The position numbers and the translations under genes were made by a program. A model generated the notes under the pieces. The model ran no database searches. It was given only the letters and a program-made list of their open reading frames with translations, and had not been told where the DNA came from. A stretch of 64,000 bases of DNA from Kamptonema formosum PCC 10802 (GTDB taxonomy: Bacteria > Cyanobacteriota > Cyanobacteriia > Cyanobacteriales > Oscillatoriaceae), in contig NZ_KB235948.1 in the NCBI RefSeq assembly GCF_000332335.1, forward strand, positions 2,365,996 through 2,429,995, written 5' to 3'. Positions 18,640 through 27,346 of the stretch are shown here, one piece after another (positions within the stretch are counted from its first letter, which is position 1; every line of letters starts with the position of its first letter).

Positions 18640-19821
18640 CTACGTCTGTCTTGCGGGGGAGAGCTGGGGGACAATCTCGTCGGTGCCGGTGGCGGCGAAG
18701 CGGGCAAATCGCCGCGCTAGAGGGGGGGCGAAGACTAGGGGACTGCTAAAACCGGAGAAGAGATGAATGCCCTGGAATCCGGGGATTTCTCCGATGAAGG
18801 GGAGCTGATCGGGACTGAATGCGACCGTGCACTGGTGCCAGGTTGCTGGGAGGTTGGCTAAAGCCGGCAAAATTTTGGCGATTTCAGTGCGCATTGCGGC
18901 TTCACTTTCGGCGGGGTCTACTGCAGGGTTGGGAAGGCTGGGGTTGGTTAAGGCTCGGCTGATCTGTCCGATTTTGATTCTGCCGTCTAGAAACTGAATT
19001 GCACCGGCATCGAGGATAGGCGGTGCCAATTCTCGATCGGGTCTGTCCCAAAGTTTTTCAGCGTCTGGGGTGCTGGCGCGGGTTTCTAATTGCAAGCGCT
19101 GGTTGCTCGCTGACATGACACAAGTTCGCAGGTGGGTGTGGACGGGGGGCGTTTCGAGAAGTTCAGTACAGGTAAAATAGACGCGCGTGTCGATACCGGC
19201 GGCTTTGAGGGTGGAGCGAGTCAGTCCGCCGGCGCAGATGGCGACGTTGGCGGCGCGAATGGTGCCGGTGGGAGTGGTGACGCCGGTGATGGAATTGCCC
19301 TCGCGCAGGAGTCCGGAAACGGGGGCAATTTGCATTGCGCCGCCGGCTCGGATAAAGGCTTGACAGTAGGCGCGCACGAGAGATTCTGGCTGGACGTGGC
19401 CGTGACGGGCGGCTAGAGCGCCGGCGATCGATTTGGGATTGAGTAGGGGTTCGAGATCGCAGGCTTCGCTGACGCTGAGCAATCGGGGCGGGATGGCGAA
19501 ATTGGCAAAGCCAGCGGCAATTTGTTCCGGGTTTTCGCCGGCGGAAACTGTTAGTAAAAGGTCTAATTCGCGGAACAGGATATTGGCGTCTAATTCTTCG
19601 GAGAGGGCGCGCAGGAGCGCAATCCCTTCGGCGCTGACTTGGCGCGTCAGCTCTGTGGTGCCGGCCCAGTAGCCAACACCGGCATAACTGAGGCGAGTTG
19701 CGTTTTGCAGCGCTGGGTGTTGCTCTAATAGGAGGACAGAAAAGCCTTTCTTGGCTAATTCATAGCTGAGCGCCGCACCAGTGATGCCGGCTCCGACGAC
19801 AGTCCAGTCGTATGTTTTCAT
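18640..19821 (-). CDS. FAD-dependent amino-acid oxidase-type oxidoreductase (DAO family)
   Basis: The start is placed at the ATG giving MKTYDWTVVGAG, because the Rossmann motif GAGITGAA should be near the N-terminus; a GTG 51 nt upstream would add an unrelated extension. The 393-residue product has the FAD-binding motif, then LLLEQHP at the end of the second strand, the middle CAGGL flavin-contact region, and a C-terminal HLFSGFSSPLVFAPPLA in place of the usual GHG-W-like end. It belongs with glycine/D-amino-acid oxidases; the substrate is unknown. It stands alone on the - strand, with a hairpin repeat upstream at 19879. Confidence 0.8.
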   Translation of the reverse strand: MKTYDWTVVGAGITGAALSYELAKKGFSVLLLEQHPALQNATRLSYAGVGYWAGTTELTRQVSAEGIALLRALSEELDANILFRELDLLLTVSAGENPEQIAAGFANFAIPPRLLSVSEACDLEPLLNPKSIAGALAARHGHVQPESLVRAYCQAFIRAGGAMQIAPVSGLLREGNSITGVTTPTGTIRAANVAICAGGLTRSTLKAAGIDTRVYFTCTELLETPPVHTHLRTCVMSASNQRLQLETRASTPDAEKLWDRPDRELAPPILDAGAIQFLDGRIKIGQISRALTNPSLPNPAVDPAESEAAMRTEIAKILPALANLPATWHQCTVAFSPDQLPFIGEIPGFQGIHLFSGFSSPLVFAPPLARRFARFAATGTDEIVPQLSPARQT

Positions 19822-19983
19822 CCTTATTGGCCAAAAGGGTTTTCTTGACCGTGCAATTATAGCAGTTTTCACGCCCCTGAAACCCGGTTTCTTTAAGAAA
19901 CCGGGTTTCTCAGCATATACCCATAACCGAGTGCCGGTGTGGGGGATGGCTTGTTAGCCAGCCATCCTCCGGTGACTCATCTG

Positions 19984-20670
19984 CTAGATTTGGTACTGCT
20001 CCTGGCTGAACTGATTTTGCTCTCCAGTCAGCACGTCAGTACCGAATGACGGTGGCATATCCCACCGCAACTCAGCCAGCAGCAGCAAGGTGGATAGCAT
20101 CACAGCTCCAGTGGTGAGAAACTGCCAAGCGCCAACGCAGGGCAAGATAGAGATACCGAGCAGGTGAACTAGACCGATAAAAATCATGGCTCGCGATTGC
20201 ATTCCCAGTCCGGTAAACAAGTAGCCAAAGGCAATTAAACCCAGCCAAAAATCGCAGATGTGCATCAAAACTTCCCCCCAACCCAGGAAGATGCTCAGGT
20301 CGGTGATAGCCAGACCGCCCAGCATCAAAATTACCCAGCAATAGACTACCCAGCTGAGGCGTTCCACCCTCACCGAACACTGAGTCATTACTACCATCGC
20401 AACCGTACCGGCCAGGGTTACCGCTGACCACAAGATGGCTTGAACGCCCCAATTGAGGGGGAGAAACTGCGCCGTGCCAAAAATTACTGCTGAGAGCAGC
20501 CCCCAAAGGATGCAAGCTTGATCGAACTGGGTGTAGAATGTCGAATAGAGCTTAAGGTTTCCAATCTGCCAGTGAACGACTCGCACCCCGGGGAGACGCT
20601 GGATATCAATCGTAAGCGTTTTTTTGCGAAAAATTGGTGTGTAAGATTTGAAGAATCTCATCGCATGCAT
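19984..20670 (-). CDS. Conserved-type integral membrane protein, unknown function
   Basis: This is about 228 residues. After a basic N-terminus and a short soluble part there are about six hydrophobic segments between about residues 55 and 210, the last ending in LLLLAELRW. The C-terminus is polar. Three starts are close together: TTG 20676, ATG 20670 and ATG 20661. I do not recognise the family. Nothing in the neighbourhood suggests a role; the next - strand gene (oxidoreductase) is separate and the intervening hairpin could end this transcript. Confidence 0.7.
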   Translation of the reverse strand: MHAMRFFKSYTPIFRKKTLTIDIQRLPGVRVVHWQIGNLKLYSTFYTQFDQACILWGLLSAVIFGTAQFLPLNWGVQAILWSAVTLAGTVAMVVMTQCSVRVERLSWVVYCWVILMLGGLAITDLSIFLGWGEVLMHICDFWLGLIAFGYLFTGLGMQSRAMIFIGLVHLLGISILPCVGAWQFLTTGAVMLSTLLLLAELRWDMPPSFGTDVLTGEQNQFSQEQYQI

Positions 20671-21499
20671 GGCCAAAGTAAGATTTATTTCGATTTACAA
20701 TGCGGCACTGCCGTCCGAAATCTATGTCTATACTGGCTGCTTAAGACATTCTCCCCCAGCTATCAAAAGAGGTAAATTTGTCTCGCGGAAACTCTATCTA
20801 TAGAAATAGAGGGCTCTGGAAATCTTTATTTTTTTATAACCTCGGGAGGCTGATTTAGCAATACCCTTAAGATTCCCGGTTCCTGGATTGAGGTTAACAA
20901 TTACTTTAGAAATCAGCTCTCAGAGAATCCATTGCCGCCCTCTCCATCTTTAAGTGATATGGAACCCTGAGTAAAAATGAGGGAGCTGCGGTGTCACCGT
21001 GGGGGATGAACTGAACGCTGACGACTTTACTGTAGCTGCTGCCGGTGAAAGTTGCAGTGTTCCGCTATACCAATTAGGGAATAGGATGTGTTATAATTTT
21101 ATGAGATGTCAGTCCGGACTGCCCAGAGAAACCCGGTTTCTTTAAGAAACCGGGTTTCTGGGCCATAGTTCATGCAACTGAGAAACGCTATATAGCACCA
21201 GCCAAATTGGGAACGGACATTAGATATTGAGGGTCGGAGGGAACGCCAAGCTTACGGATATACTTGGCAGGACCGGCATCTTGCTTCTCCGGAGGGGCGG
21301 GCTGAGTGATGGTTTGACGGTCAGTAAAGTTGGGGACTTTCAGGGAGCAGCTGTGGCGAAGGCACTCGGATAAAGTAGAGGCAAGGGCATCTGGCCTCTC
21401 GGCTTCGTGCCGGCGGCTGGGGATGGATGCAGCGCGGCTCCACCGGCTCTCAAAAATGCGCTACAATCTTTTCATCCAAAATCCAAAATAAAAACAAAA
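20671..21499. other. Intergenic region with hairpin element and a possible gene remnant
   Basis: About 830 bp. It contains the composite hairpin element at about 21112-21197 (AGAAACCCGG core plus the flank GGGCCATAGTTCATGCAACT) and a startless open frame on the - strand at 21188-21460, listed separately. The last 30 bp before 21500 are the simple repeat ATCCAAAATCCAAAATAAAA. Confidence 0.6.
21188..21460 (-). pseudogene. Possible C-terminal remnant of an unidentified gene
   Basis: A 90-codon open frame lacks any ATG, GTG or TTG. It ends with protein-like sequence: KVPNFTDRQT, then PAKYIRKLGVPSDPQYL, then MSVPNLAGAI and a stop at 21188-21190. The residue mix looks coding, but the frame starts right after an in-frame stop at 21461. 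It may be the decayed 3' end of a gene, or chance. The family is not recognised. Confidence 0.3.
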
Positions 21500-22864
21500 A
21501 TGGTTATGGCGGCTACCCAAACAGCAGCAAGAGACTGGCAGGCGTTTCAAGATGCCTTAGCTGGGATAGAGGTGATTGCAGATCCCGCGCAAGTGGCTAA
21601 ACTCTCAGGGGATTATCACACCTTTAGCCCGATTCTGACAGAAAAATTGTCGGGGAAAACGGGGGAAGTTGCGGTGCGCCCGAAGAACGAGGCGGAGGTG
21701 TTGCGGGTGGCGTCAGCTTGCGTTAAATTTAAGGTGCCGGTGACGGTGCGGGGTGCGGGAACCGGCAACTACGGACAGTGCGTTCCCCTGCAGGGCGGCG
21801 TGATTTTGGACATGACGCTCCTGCAGGAGATACGCTGGGTGAAACCGGCAATCGCCCGCGTGGGGGCGGGGGCGAAACTGGTGGCAATTGACAGGAAAGC
21901 GCGGGAAATTGGGTGGGAAATGCGCATGGTTCCCTCAACGTACCGCACGGCGACGATAGGCGGATTTATTGCCGGTGGGAGTGGCGGAATTGGTTCGGTA
22001 ACATATGGGCAATTGCGCGATCGGGGCAATATCCTGGCCCTGCGCGTGGTGACAGTGGAGGAGGAACCCCGCACGATTGAATTGCGCGGCGATGAGGTTT
22101 ACAAGGTGAACCACGCCTGGGGGTTGAATGGGATTATCACGGAGTTAGAAATGCCTCTGGCACCGGCTTATCCTTGGGCGGAGTTAATCGTCGCCTTTGA
22201 CGATTTTATGGCAGCGGCTCGATTCGGTCAAGCCCTCAGCGATGCCGACGGGGTGATAAAAAAGCTGGTGTGCGTTTGCGCTGCGCCGATTCCTTCCTAC
22301 TTTGCCGCTTTCAAGAATCAAATTCCAGCCGTTGCCAGCTGCGCTATACTGATGGTAGCAGAATCCTGTCTGGAATCTCTGCAGTGCTTAATCGCTGATT
22401 TTGGCGGCAATATTTGCTATCAAAAATCTGCTCAGGAAGCCAGCAAGGGCACGTCCGTGGCTGAATTTACTTGGAATCACACAACTTTGCACGCCCGCAG
22501 TGCCGATCCGTCCCTAACTTATTTGCAGACGCTGTTCCCAGCGGACAGGAGTCTGAAGCTGGTTGAGCAGATGTACCGCCACTTTGGCGATGAAGTGATG
22601 ATGCACTTGGAATTTATCCGGGTGAGTGGGGCGGCAATTCCCGCCGGCTTGCAAATTGTCCGCTACACAACCGAGTCGCGCCTGAATGAGATTATTCGCT
22701 ATCACGAAGAGTGCGGGGCGTTTATTGCCAACCCCCACACCTACATCATAGAAGATGGGGGGCGCAAGCGCATGGACCCGCAGCAGGTGAAATTTAAGGA
22801 AATGGTTGACCCCTACGGGCTGCTGAATCCTGGTAAAATGCGGACGTGGCTGGAGCGAGTTTAG
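21500..22864 (+). CDS. FAD-binding oxidoreductase, FAD_binding_4 / GlcD-like
   Basis: The start is set at the first ATG after the simple-repeat tract (MVMAATQ); a longer frame from 21407 would translate the repeat. The next ATG is 6 nt on. The product, about 454 residues, has the PCMH-type FAD fold: RPKNEAEVLRV, then VTVRGAGTGNYGQCVPL, the glycine-rich GAGAKLVAID, and TIGGFIAGGSGGIGSV. The C-terminus YGLLNPGKM is the classical end of GlcD/vanillyl-oxidase-type enzymes. It likely oxidises a hydroxy acid or alcohol; the substrate is unknown. The creatininase-family and CocE-type hydrolase genes follow on the same strand but are separated by repeats. Confidence 0.88.
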   Translation: MVMAATQTAARDWQAFQDALAGIEVIADPAQVAKLSGDYHTFSPILTEKLSGKTGEVAVRPKNEAEVLRVASACVKFKVPVTVRGAGTGNYGQCVPLQGGVILDMTLLQEIRWVKPAIARVGAGAKLVAIDRKAREIGWEMRMVPSTYRTATIGGFIAGGSGGIGSVTYGQLRDRGNILALRVVTVEEEPRTIELRGDEVYKVNHAWGLNGIITELEMPLAPAYPWAELIVAFDDFMAAARFGQALSDADGVIKKLVCVCAAPIPSYFAAFKNQIPAVASCAILMVAESCLESLQCLIADFGGNICYQKSAQEASKGTSVAEFTWNHTTLHARSADPSLTYLQTLFPADRSLKLVEQMYRHFGDEVMMHLEFIRVSGAAIPAGLQIVRYTTESRLNEIIRYHEECGAFIANPHTYIIEDGGRKRMDPQQVKFKEMVDPYGLLNPGKMRTWLERV

Positions 22865-22897
22865 GTTTGATCTGGGGGGAAGCGACAGGCATCGGTG

Positions 22898-22961
22898 TCA
22901 ACTTAGAACTACCCGGCGATTGAAATCGCGGCTACACAAACGAAGTCCGCCTTCGCGGACT
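22898..22961 (+). repeat. Left inverted repeat flanking the creatininase-family gene
   Basis: Reads GTCAACTTAGAACT, then ACCCGGCGATTGAAATCGCG, then GGCTACACAAACGAAGTCCG with an internal GTCCGCCTTCGCGGAC hairpin. Its reverse complement recurs at 23962-24027 with a few mismatches. Confidence 0.85.
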
Positions 22962-23069
22962 ATAACAGTAGCGATATTGATTAGGAGATGACACCAACGA
23001 TCGACATGTCGCCTCCCCACACTCTAATGGCAATGTCAGTCAAGAAACAAGGAAAAATCCCCAAGATAT

Positions 23070-23876
23070 ATGATGCACGGCTTTATTCCCCCAGAGCGCT
23101 TTTTTCCCTACCTGACTTGGACGGATATCCAGGCGATGCCGGATAAGGAAAATGTGACGATCGTCCAGCCGGTGGGCTCAATTGAACAGCACGGTCCGCA
23201 CCTGCCGGTGATTGTGGATTCAGCGATTGGTGTGGCGGTGCTGGGAAAGGCGCTGCACAAACTAGATGCTTCTATCCCCGCTTATGCCCTGCCGCCGCTA
23301 TATTATGGAAAATCGAACGAACACTGGCATTTTCCCGGCACAATTACGTTGAGCGCCGAGACGATGCTGGCAATGCTGGCGGAAATTGCTGACAGTGTTT
23401 ACCGGGCGGGGTTTCGCAAACTGGTGCTGCTGAATTCCCACGGGGGGCAGCCGCAGGTGATGGAGATTGCGGCGCGGGACCTTCATGTTAAGTATGGCGA
23501 TCTGTTGGTTTTTCCGCTGTTTGTGTGGCGAGTGCCTAATATTACGAAGGAATTGCTGGCACCAAAAGAGGCGGCGTTGGGCATCCACGCTGGGGATGCT
23601 GAGACGAGCCTGATGCTGTCTATTTTGCCAGAACAGGTTAATATGGAAGCGGCGGTGTGCGAGTACCCCGAGAGTTTGCCTGAAGACAGTCTTCTGAGTA
23701 TGGAGGGCAAGTTGCCTTTTGCTTGGGTGACGCGAGATTTGTCTAAGAGTGGGGTTTTCGGCGATGCGACTGTGGCGACTAAGGAAAAGGGCGACCGGAT
23801 TTTGGAATCTCTTTCTGATGGTTGGGTGCGGGTAATTGAGGATATTTATAAGTTCCGGCAGCCACAGGTTATGTAG
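23070..23876 (+). CDS. Creatininase-family amidohydrolase
   Basis: The 268-residue product matches the creatininase fold. The metal/active-site stretch VGSIEQHGPHLPV is near residue 36, LLNSHGGQP at about 124-132, and HAGDAETSLML at about 173-183. Members hydrolyse cyclic or linear amides (creatinine, formamidopyrimidines, peptide precursors) with divalent metals; the substrate here is unknown. There is a weak AAGGAAAA ribosome site about 14 nt upstream. It sits between an FAD oxidase and a CocE-type hydrolase and is bracketed by ~64-bp inverted repeats at 22898 and 23962, so it could move as a unit. Confidence 0.85.
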   Translation: MMHGFIPPERFFPYLTWTDIQAMPDKENVTIVQPVGSIEQHGPHLPVIVDSAIGVAVLGKALHKLDASIPAYALPPLYYGKSNEHWHFPGTITLSAETMLAMLAEIADSVYRAGFRKLVLLNSHGGQPQVMEIAARDLHVKYGDLLVFPLFVWRVPNITKELLAPKEAALGIHAGDAETSLMLSILPEQVNMEAAVCEYPESLPEDSLLSMEGKLPFAWVTRDLSKSGVFGDATVATKEKGDRILESLSDGWVRVIEDIYKFRQPQVM

Positions 23877-23884
23877 GAAATTTC

Positions 23885-23939
23885 GAAGCTGGAGGCTCTG
23901 CCTCCAGAAAGTAGTTCCCTGGCTGAGCCAGGGAACGAG
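23885..23939. repeat. Double hairpin CTGGAGGC/GCCTCCAG and TTCCCTGG/CCAGGGAA
   Basis: Two adjacent stem-loops just after the creatininase stop. They belong to the dispersed GTTCCCAGGCTCCGCCTGGGAAC family that also occurs at about 18060, 38851-38876 and 52365-52390. This copy may act as a transcription end for the creatininase gene. Confidence 0.7.
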
Positions 23940-23961
23940 TAAAAGTCCCGTTCTTTTCTTA

Positions 23962-24027
23962 AGTCCGCGAAGGCGGACTTCGTTTGTATAGCCGCGATTT
24001 CCAATCGCCGGGAGCTGAAGTGTTGAC
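23962..24027 (-). repeat. Right inverted repeat flanking the creatininase-family gene
   Basis: Inverted partner of 22898-22961. It begins AGTCCGCGAAGGCGGACTTC and ends near GTGTTGAC. The two copies differ by a G/A change, one inserted C and some divergence at the outer end. Confidence 0.85.
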
Positions 24028-24077
24028 TTTGATGAGGGGGATTTGGCAGTATTGAGGTGTGTGAATAGGGAGGTGCT

Positions 24078-25706
24078 ATGCTGAAAGTAGGTCCGAAAGA
24101 AACGGCATCGATGCTCACTCGCGACGGGGTGCGCTTGGATGCAGATATTTATCGCCCCGACGCTGAGGGGAATTTTCCGGTGTTGCTGATGCGCCAGCCT
24201 TATGGGAGAGCGATCGCATCGACTGTGGTTTACGCTCACCCGCGATGGTACGCCGCCCAGGGCTATATTGTGGTGATTCAGGATGTGCGGGGGCGCGGCA
24301 CTTCTGAGGGGGAATTTAAATTATTCGCCAGTGAGGTTGAGGATGGGTTTGACACTGTTGCTTGGGCTGCCGGTTTGCCGGGAAGCACCGGCGATGTGGG
24401 GATGTATGGGTTTTCTTACCAGGGCATGACTCAGCTGTACGCTGCTTCCTCCCGCGCGCCGGCGCTAAAAGCTATCTGCCCGGCGATGATTGCCTGGGAT
24501 TTGTATGCGGATTGGGCTTATGAGGGGGGAGCGTTCTGCCTGCAAGCGAATCTGGGTTGGGCGATTCAGCTGGCGGCAGAAACAGCTCGTTTGCGAGGGG
24601 ATGAAGACGCCTATCTCGCTCTGTTTAATTCCTCTCGCAATCTGCCACTTTATGACAGGATGCCGGCCAGTCCAGACCTGTTGCGAAAATTAGCGCCTGA
24701 TTCATTTTATCACGAGTGGTTGGAGAATTGCCAAGATGGGGAATACTGGCAGAAACTTTCCCCAAATATGGCCGGGGTGGATATGCCGGCGCTTCATATC
24801 GGGGGGTGGTTCGACACTTACTTGCGCGGCACTCTGCGTTTCTATAAAGAAATGGCAAATCGCAGCGCTTTTCCGCAGCGCCTTATCATTGGCCCTTGGG
24901 CGCATTTGCCTTGGGGTCGCAAGGTGGGTGCGGCGGATTTTGGCTCAGAGGCGGCTACTCCTGTTGATGAGCTGCAGGTGCGCTGGTTCGATCAGTTTCT
25001 TAAAGGTGCGGATGCGGGGTTGCTGGATGAGCCGCCCATTTCTCTATTCGAGATGGGCAGCAATCAGTGGCGCTACTTTGATAACTGGCCGGTTTATAAC
25101 CACAAATCCTATTATTTCTCAAGTACAGGGCTTGCCTGTTTGAGGGAAGATGAGGGCGCTCTGACAGAAAGTTTGCCAGAAACTTGCCCTGAGGATCTGT
25201 TTGTGCATGACCCTTGGCGACCGGTTCCTTCTCTAGGCGGTCATGCGGCAATTCCTGCTGGGTCATTTGACCGTTCTGCTATTGACTGTCGCGCGGATGT
25301 TTTGACTTATACGTCTGAAACGCTGGCGGAAGATTTGCATCTGGCAGGGGAGGTTGCGGTAGAAATTTGGTGTGAAGCTGACGCGCCGAGTTTTGACTTG
25401 TGCGCGGTGCTGTCTGAGGTGAAACCTGACGGCAGTGTTTGGAATTTCACTCAGGGGTATTTGCGCGTCAATCCGGGTGAGGATAGCGATCCGTTGCTGA
25501 TTTCTCTGCAATCAACTTGCGTGAGGGTTGCTAGGGGAAATGCTTTGCGCCTCAGTTTGAGTGCGGCTTGTTTTCCTGCTTATGCGGTGAATTCGGGAAC
25601 GGGTTTAAGTGCGGGAAAATCGCGTTTGATTGACGCTCGGATTATTACGCTGACTGTCAGCTGCGGGGGGGAATTTCCGTCGCAAGTTTTGCTGCCGGTG
25701 GTTTGA
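24078..25706 (+). CDS. CocE/NonD (peptidase S15) family serine hydrolase
   Basis: The ATG follows a good ribosome site (GGGAGGTGCT). The 542-residue product has the S15 alpha/beta-hydrolase core: DGVRLDADIYRP, then DVRGRGTSEG, and the nucleophile elbow GFSYQG at about residue 115. The C-terminal beta-sandwich (XPD_C) runs from about 380 to 540. Family members cleave X-Pro peptides, acyl esters or amides, including cocaine esterase; the substrate is not predictable. No signal peptide is seen. It lies 200 bp after the creatininase gene, from which the repeats separate it. Confidence 0.88.
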   Translation: MLKVGPKETASMLTRDGVRLDADIYRPDAEGNFPVLLMRQPYGRAIASTVVYAHPRWYAAQGYIVVIQDVRGRGTSEGEFKLFASEVEDGFDTVAWAAGLPGSTGDVGMYGFSYQGMTQLYAASSRAPALKAICPAMIAWDLYADWAYEGGAFCLQANLGWAIQLAAETARLRGDEDAYLALFNSSRNLPLYDRMPASPDLLRKLAPDSFYHEWLENCQDGEYWQKLSPNMAGVDMPALHIGGWFDTYLRGTLRFYKEMANRSAFPQRLIIGPWAHLPWGRKVGAADFGSEAATPVDELQVRWFDQFLKGADAGLLDEPPISLFEMGSNQWRYFDNWPVYNHKSYYFSSTGLACLREDEGALTESLPETCPEDLFVHDPWRPVPSLGGHAAIPAGSFDRSAIDCRADVLTYTSETLAEDLHLAGEVAVEIWCEADAPSFDLCAVLSEVKPDGSVWNFTQGYLRVNPGEDSDPLLISLQSTCVRVARGNALRLSLSAACFPAYAVNSGTGLSAGKSRLIDARIITLTVSCGGEFPSQVLLPVV

Positions 25707-25744
25707 TAAGCTGTTAGGCGTTGTACCCGAATGCCAGACCGCTT

Positions 25745-26257
25745 ATTGGGCTAAAGCCCAACTACAAACCTGCTGGGCTGAAGCCCAACTACAAACCTAT
25801 TGGGCTAAAGCCCAACTACAAACCTATTGGGCTAAAGCCCAACTACAAACCTATTGGGCTGAAGCCCAACTACAAACCTATTGGGCTGAAGCCCAACTAC
25901 AAACCTGCTGGGCTGAAGCCCAACTACAAACCTGCTGGGCTGAAGCCCAACTACAAACCTATTGGGCTGAAGCCCAACTACAAACCTGCTGGGCTGAAGC
26001 CCAACTACAAACCTGCTGGGCTGAAGCCCAACTACAAACCTATTGGGCTGAAGCCCAACTACAAACCTATTGGGCTGAAGCCCAACTACAAACCTGCTGG
26101 GCTGAAGCCCAACTACAAACCTATTGGGCTGAAGCCCAACTACAAACCTATTGGGCTGAAGCCCAACTACAAACCTATTGGGCTGAAGCCCAACTACAAA
26201 CCTATTGGGCTGAAGCCCAACTACAAACCTATTGGGCTGAAGCCCAACTACAAACAT
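25745..26257 (-). repeat. Array A: 19 tandem 27-bp palindromic repeats
   Basis: There are nineteen head-to-tail units of exactly 27 bp, each with the palindrome TTGGGCT-(A/G)A-AGCCCAA followed by CTACAAACCT. Units vary at only two places: AT or GC before TGGG, and CTAAAG (units 1, 3, 4) or CTGAAG elsewhere. There are no spacers, so it is not CRISPR. Because 27 is a multiple of 3, frames on both strands stay open, giving a spurious nine-residue repeat (GLKPNYKPI). The array is oriented opposite to array B at 63583. Confidence 0.95.
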
Positions 26258-26456
26258 TTTCAAGTCAGCATTTTAATTAATTGTTTAACCGGATATTTTT
26301 TTATATTAAATGACGTTAAAAAGCCAGAGCCGTGCCGGCAGAGTTAAGTCTGCCGGCACCATGCGTCCGCAGCGGATTAAAGAAAAAAGTGGCCAGAAAC
26401 CCGGTTTCTTTGAGAAACCGGGTTTCTGCGTTTTCACCGGCGCTGGCGGAACCGGC

Positions 26457-26750
26457 TCATACAGGTAAAGCGGCATGGGTGTAACAGTTTTTGGGACAAA
26501 CCCTCGAACAAGCCTGACAGCCAATACAGTAGTCTGGGTTGACGACGGTCATCACCTTGCGCTCAATTTCCTCCTCTTCTTCGTTCTCCACAAATTCCCC
26601 ATCCTCGTTGAGCGCCCGCAGCAACAGCACGTCGCGGCCACACACTTTAAAGCATCTGCCACACCCGATACATTTGTTTTGGTTAATGGCCTGAACAAAT
26701 TGGGGTATCCAAGTTTCGCCCGAGCGAGTCAGTCCAGTTAGCGTTGCCAT
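26457..26750 (-). CDS. fdxB: Nif-associated ferredoxin III, 2x[4Fe-4S]
   Basis: The 97-residue ferredoxin has two cluster motifs: [11 protein letters not shown] (about 27-37) and [12 protein letters not shown] (about 76-87). The acidic spacer contains a Glu run. This arrangement is the nif-specific FdxB type, thought to carry electrons in nitrogenase assembly or supply. A good ribosome site (AAGGAAAT) precedes the ATG. It sits at the far end of the mod/nif region; a hairpin repeat (26395) lies just beyond its stop and may terminate it. Confidence 0.93.
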   Translation of the reverse strand: MATLTGLTRSGETWIPQFVQAINQNKCIGCGRCFKVCGRDVLLLRALNEDGEFVENEEEEEIERKVMTVVNPDYCIGCQACSRVCPKNCYTHAALPV

Positions 26751-27346
26751 GATTGAATTTCCTTCGATTGCGGTTTTTACTGCTTTTTGTCTCTCACCTA
26801 TACTAACGTATCACGCCAGCTTTGTGCGTGAAGAAATGTTGCAAAATTTGGCGGATATTGAGAATTTTTGCTATTAAACGCCGGCGCAGTTTGTTTATCT
26901 TTTTGTAAAGCGAGTGCGGTCACAAAGCGCGGATTTTTGCTGCAAAACTTTACGAAAAAAGTTGCACAATTCGGGAGAGGTGTGATATTCTGAAAGAGTG
27001 AATGAATTGTTGCCAATTACACCGATATAAATCCCAGGCGATTGTAGAATTCAATAGGGATACGCACTTTAAAACTGGCCTGCGCCACCCCTAAGATGGG
27101 GGGACAAAGGGGAGAACCCCAGATGGGACGGGTCGAGAGAGAGGCGGAAGTCCTATTTAAGCAAAACAGCCCACTTTCTCGGGTGGGAGATGAATTCAAG
27201 AAATCTGTCTGGTCTCAGTTTCCACCGGCAGCGACTCAAGTAGAGCGACCCGAAGGTTGCTAAATGGATTCGCTGGTGTGGGAGAAGGGCAGCAATTTAT
27301 AAAGAGGTTGATTTTCACTGAAAAACAACAAAAGGATTTGGTAATT
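26751..27346. other. Divergent intergenic region fdxB / CBS-CP12
   Basis: About 600 bp between two divergently transcribed genes. AT-rich DNA at 26760-27010 probably contains both promoters. I found no GTA-N8-TAC NtcA site and no copy of the nifB/nifP control boxes here. Confidence 0.5.

Noticed and set aside
25745..26257. CRISPR array
   Set aside because: Units are contiguous and identical with no unique spacers, and no cas genes are present.
25721..26347. Long open frame with a nine-residue repeat (GLKPNYKPI) over array A
   Set aside because: It is explained by the 27-bp repeat period and starts at a TTG without a ribosome site; the opposite strand is open too. Treated as a non-coding repeat.
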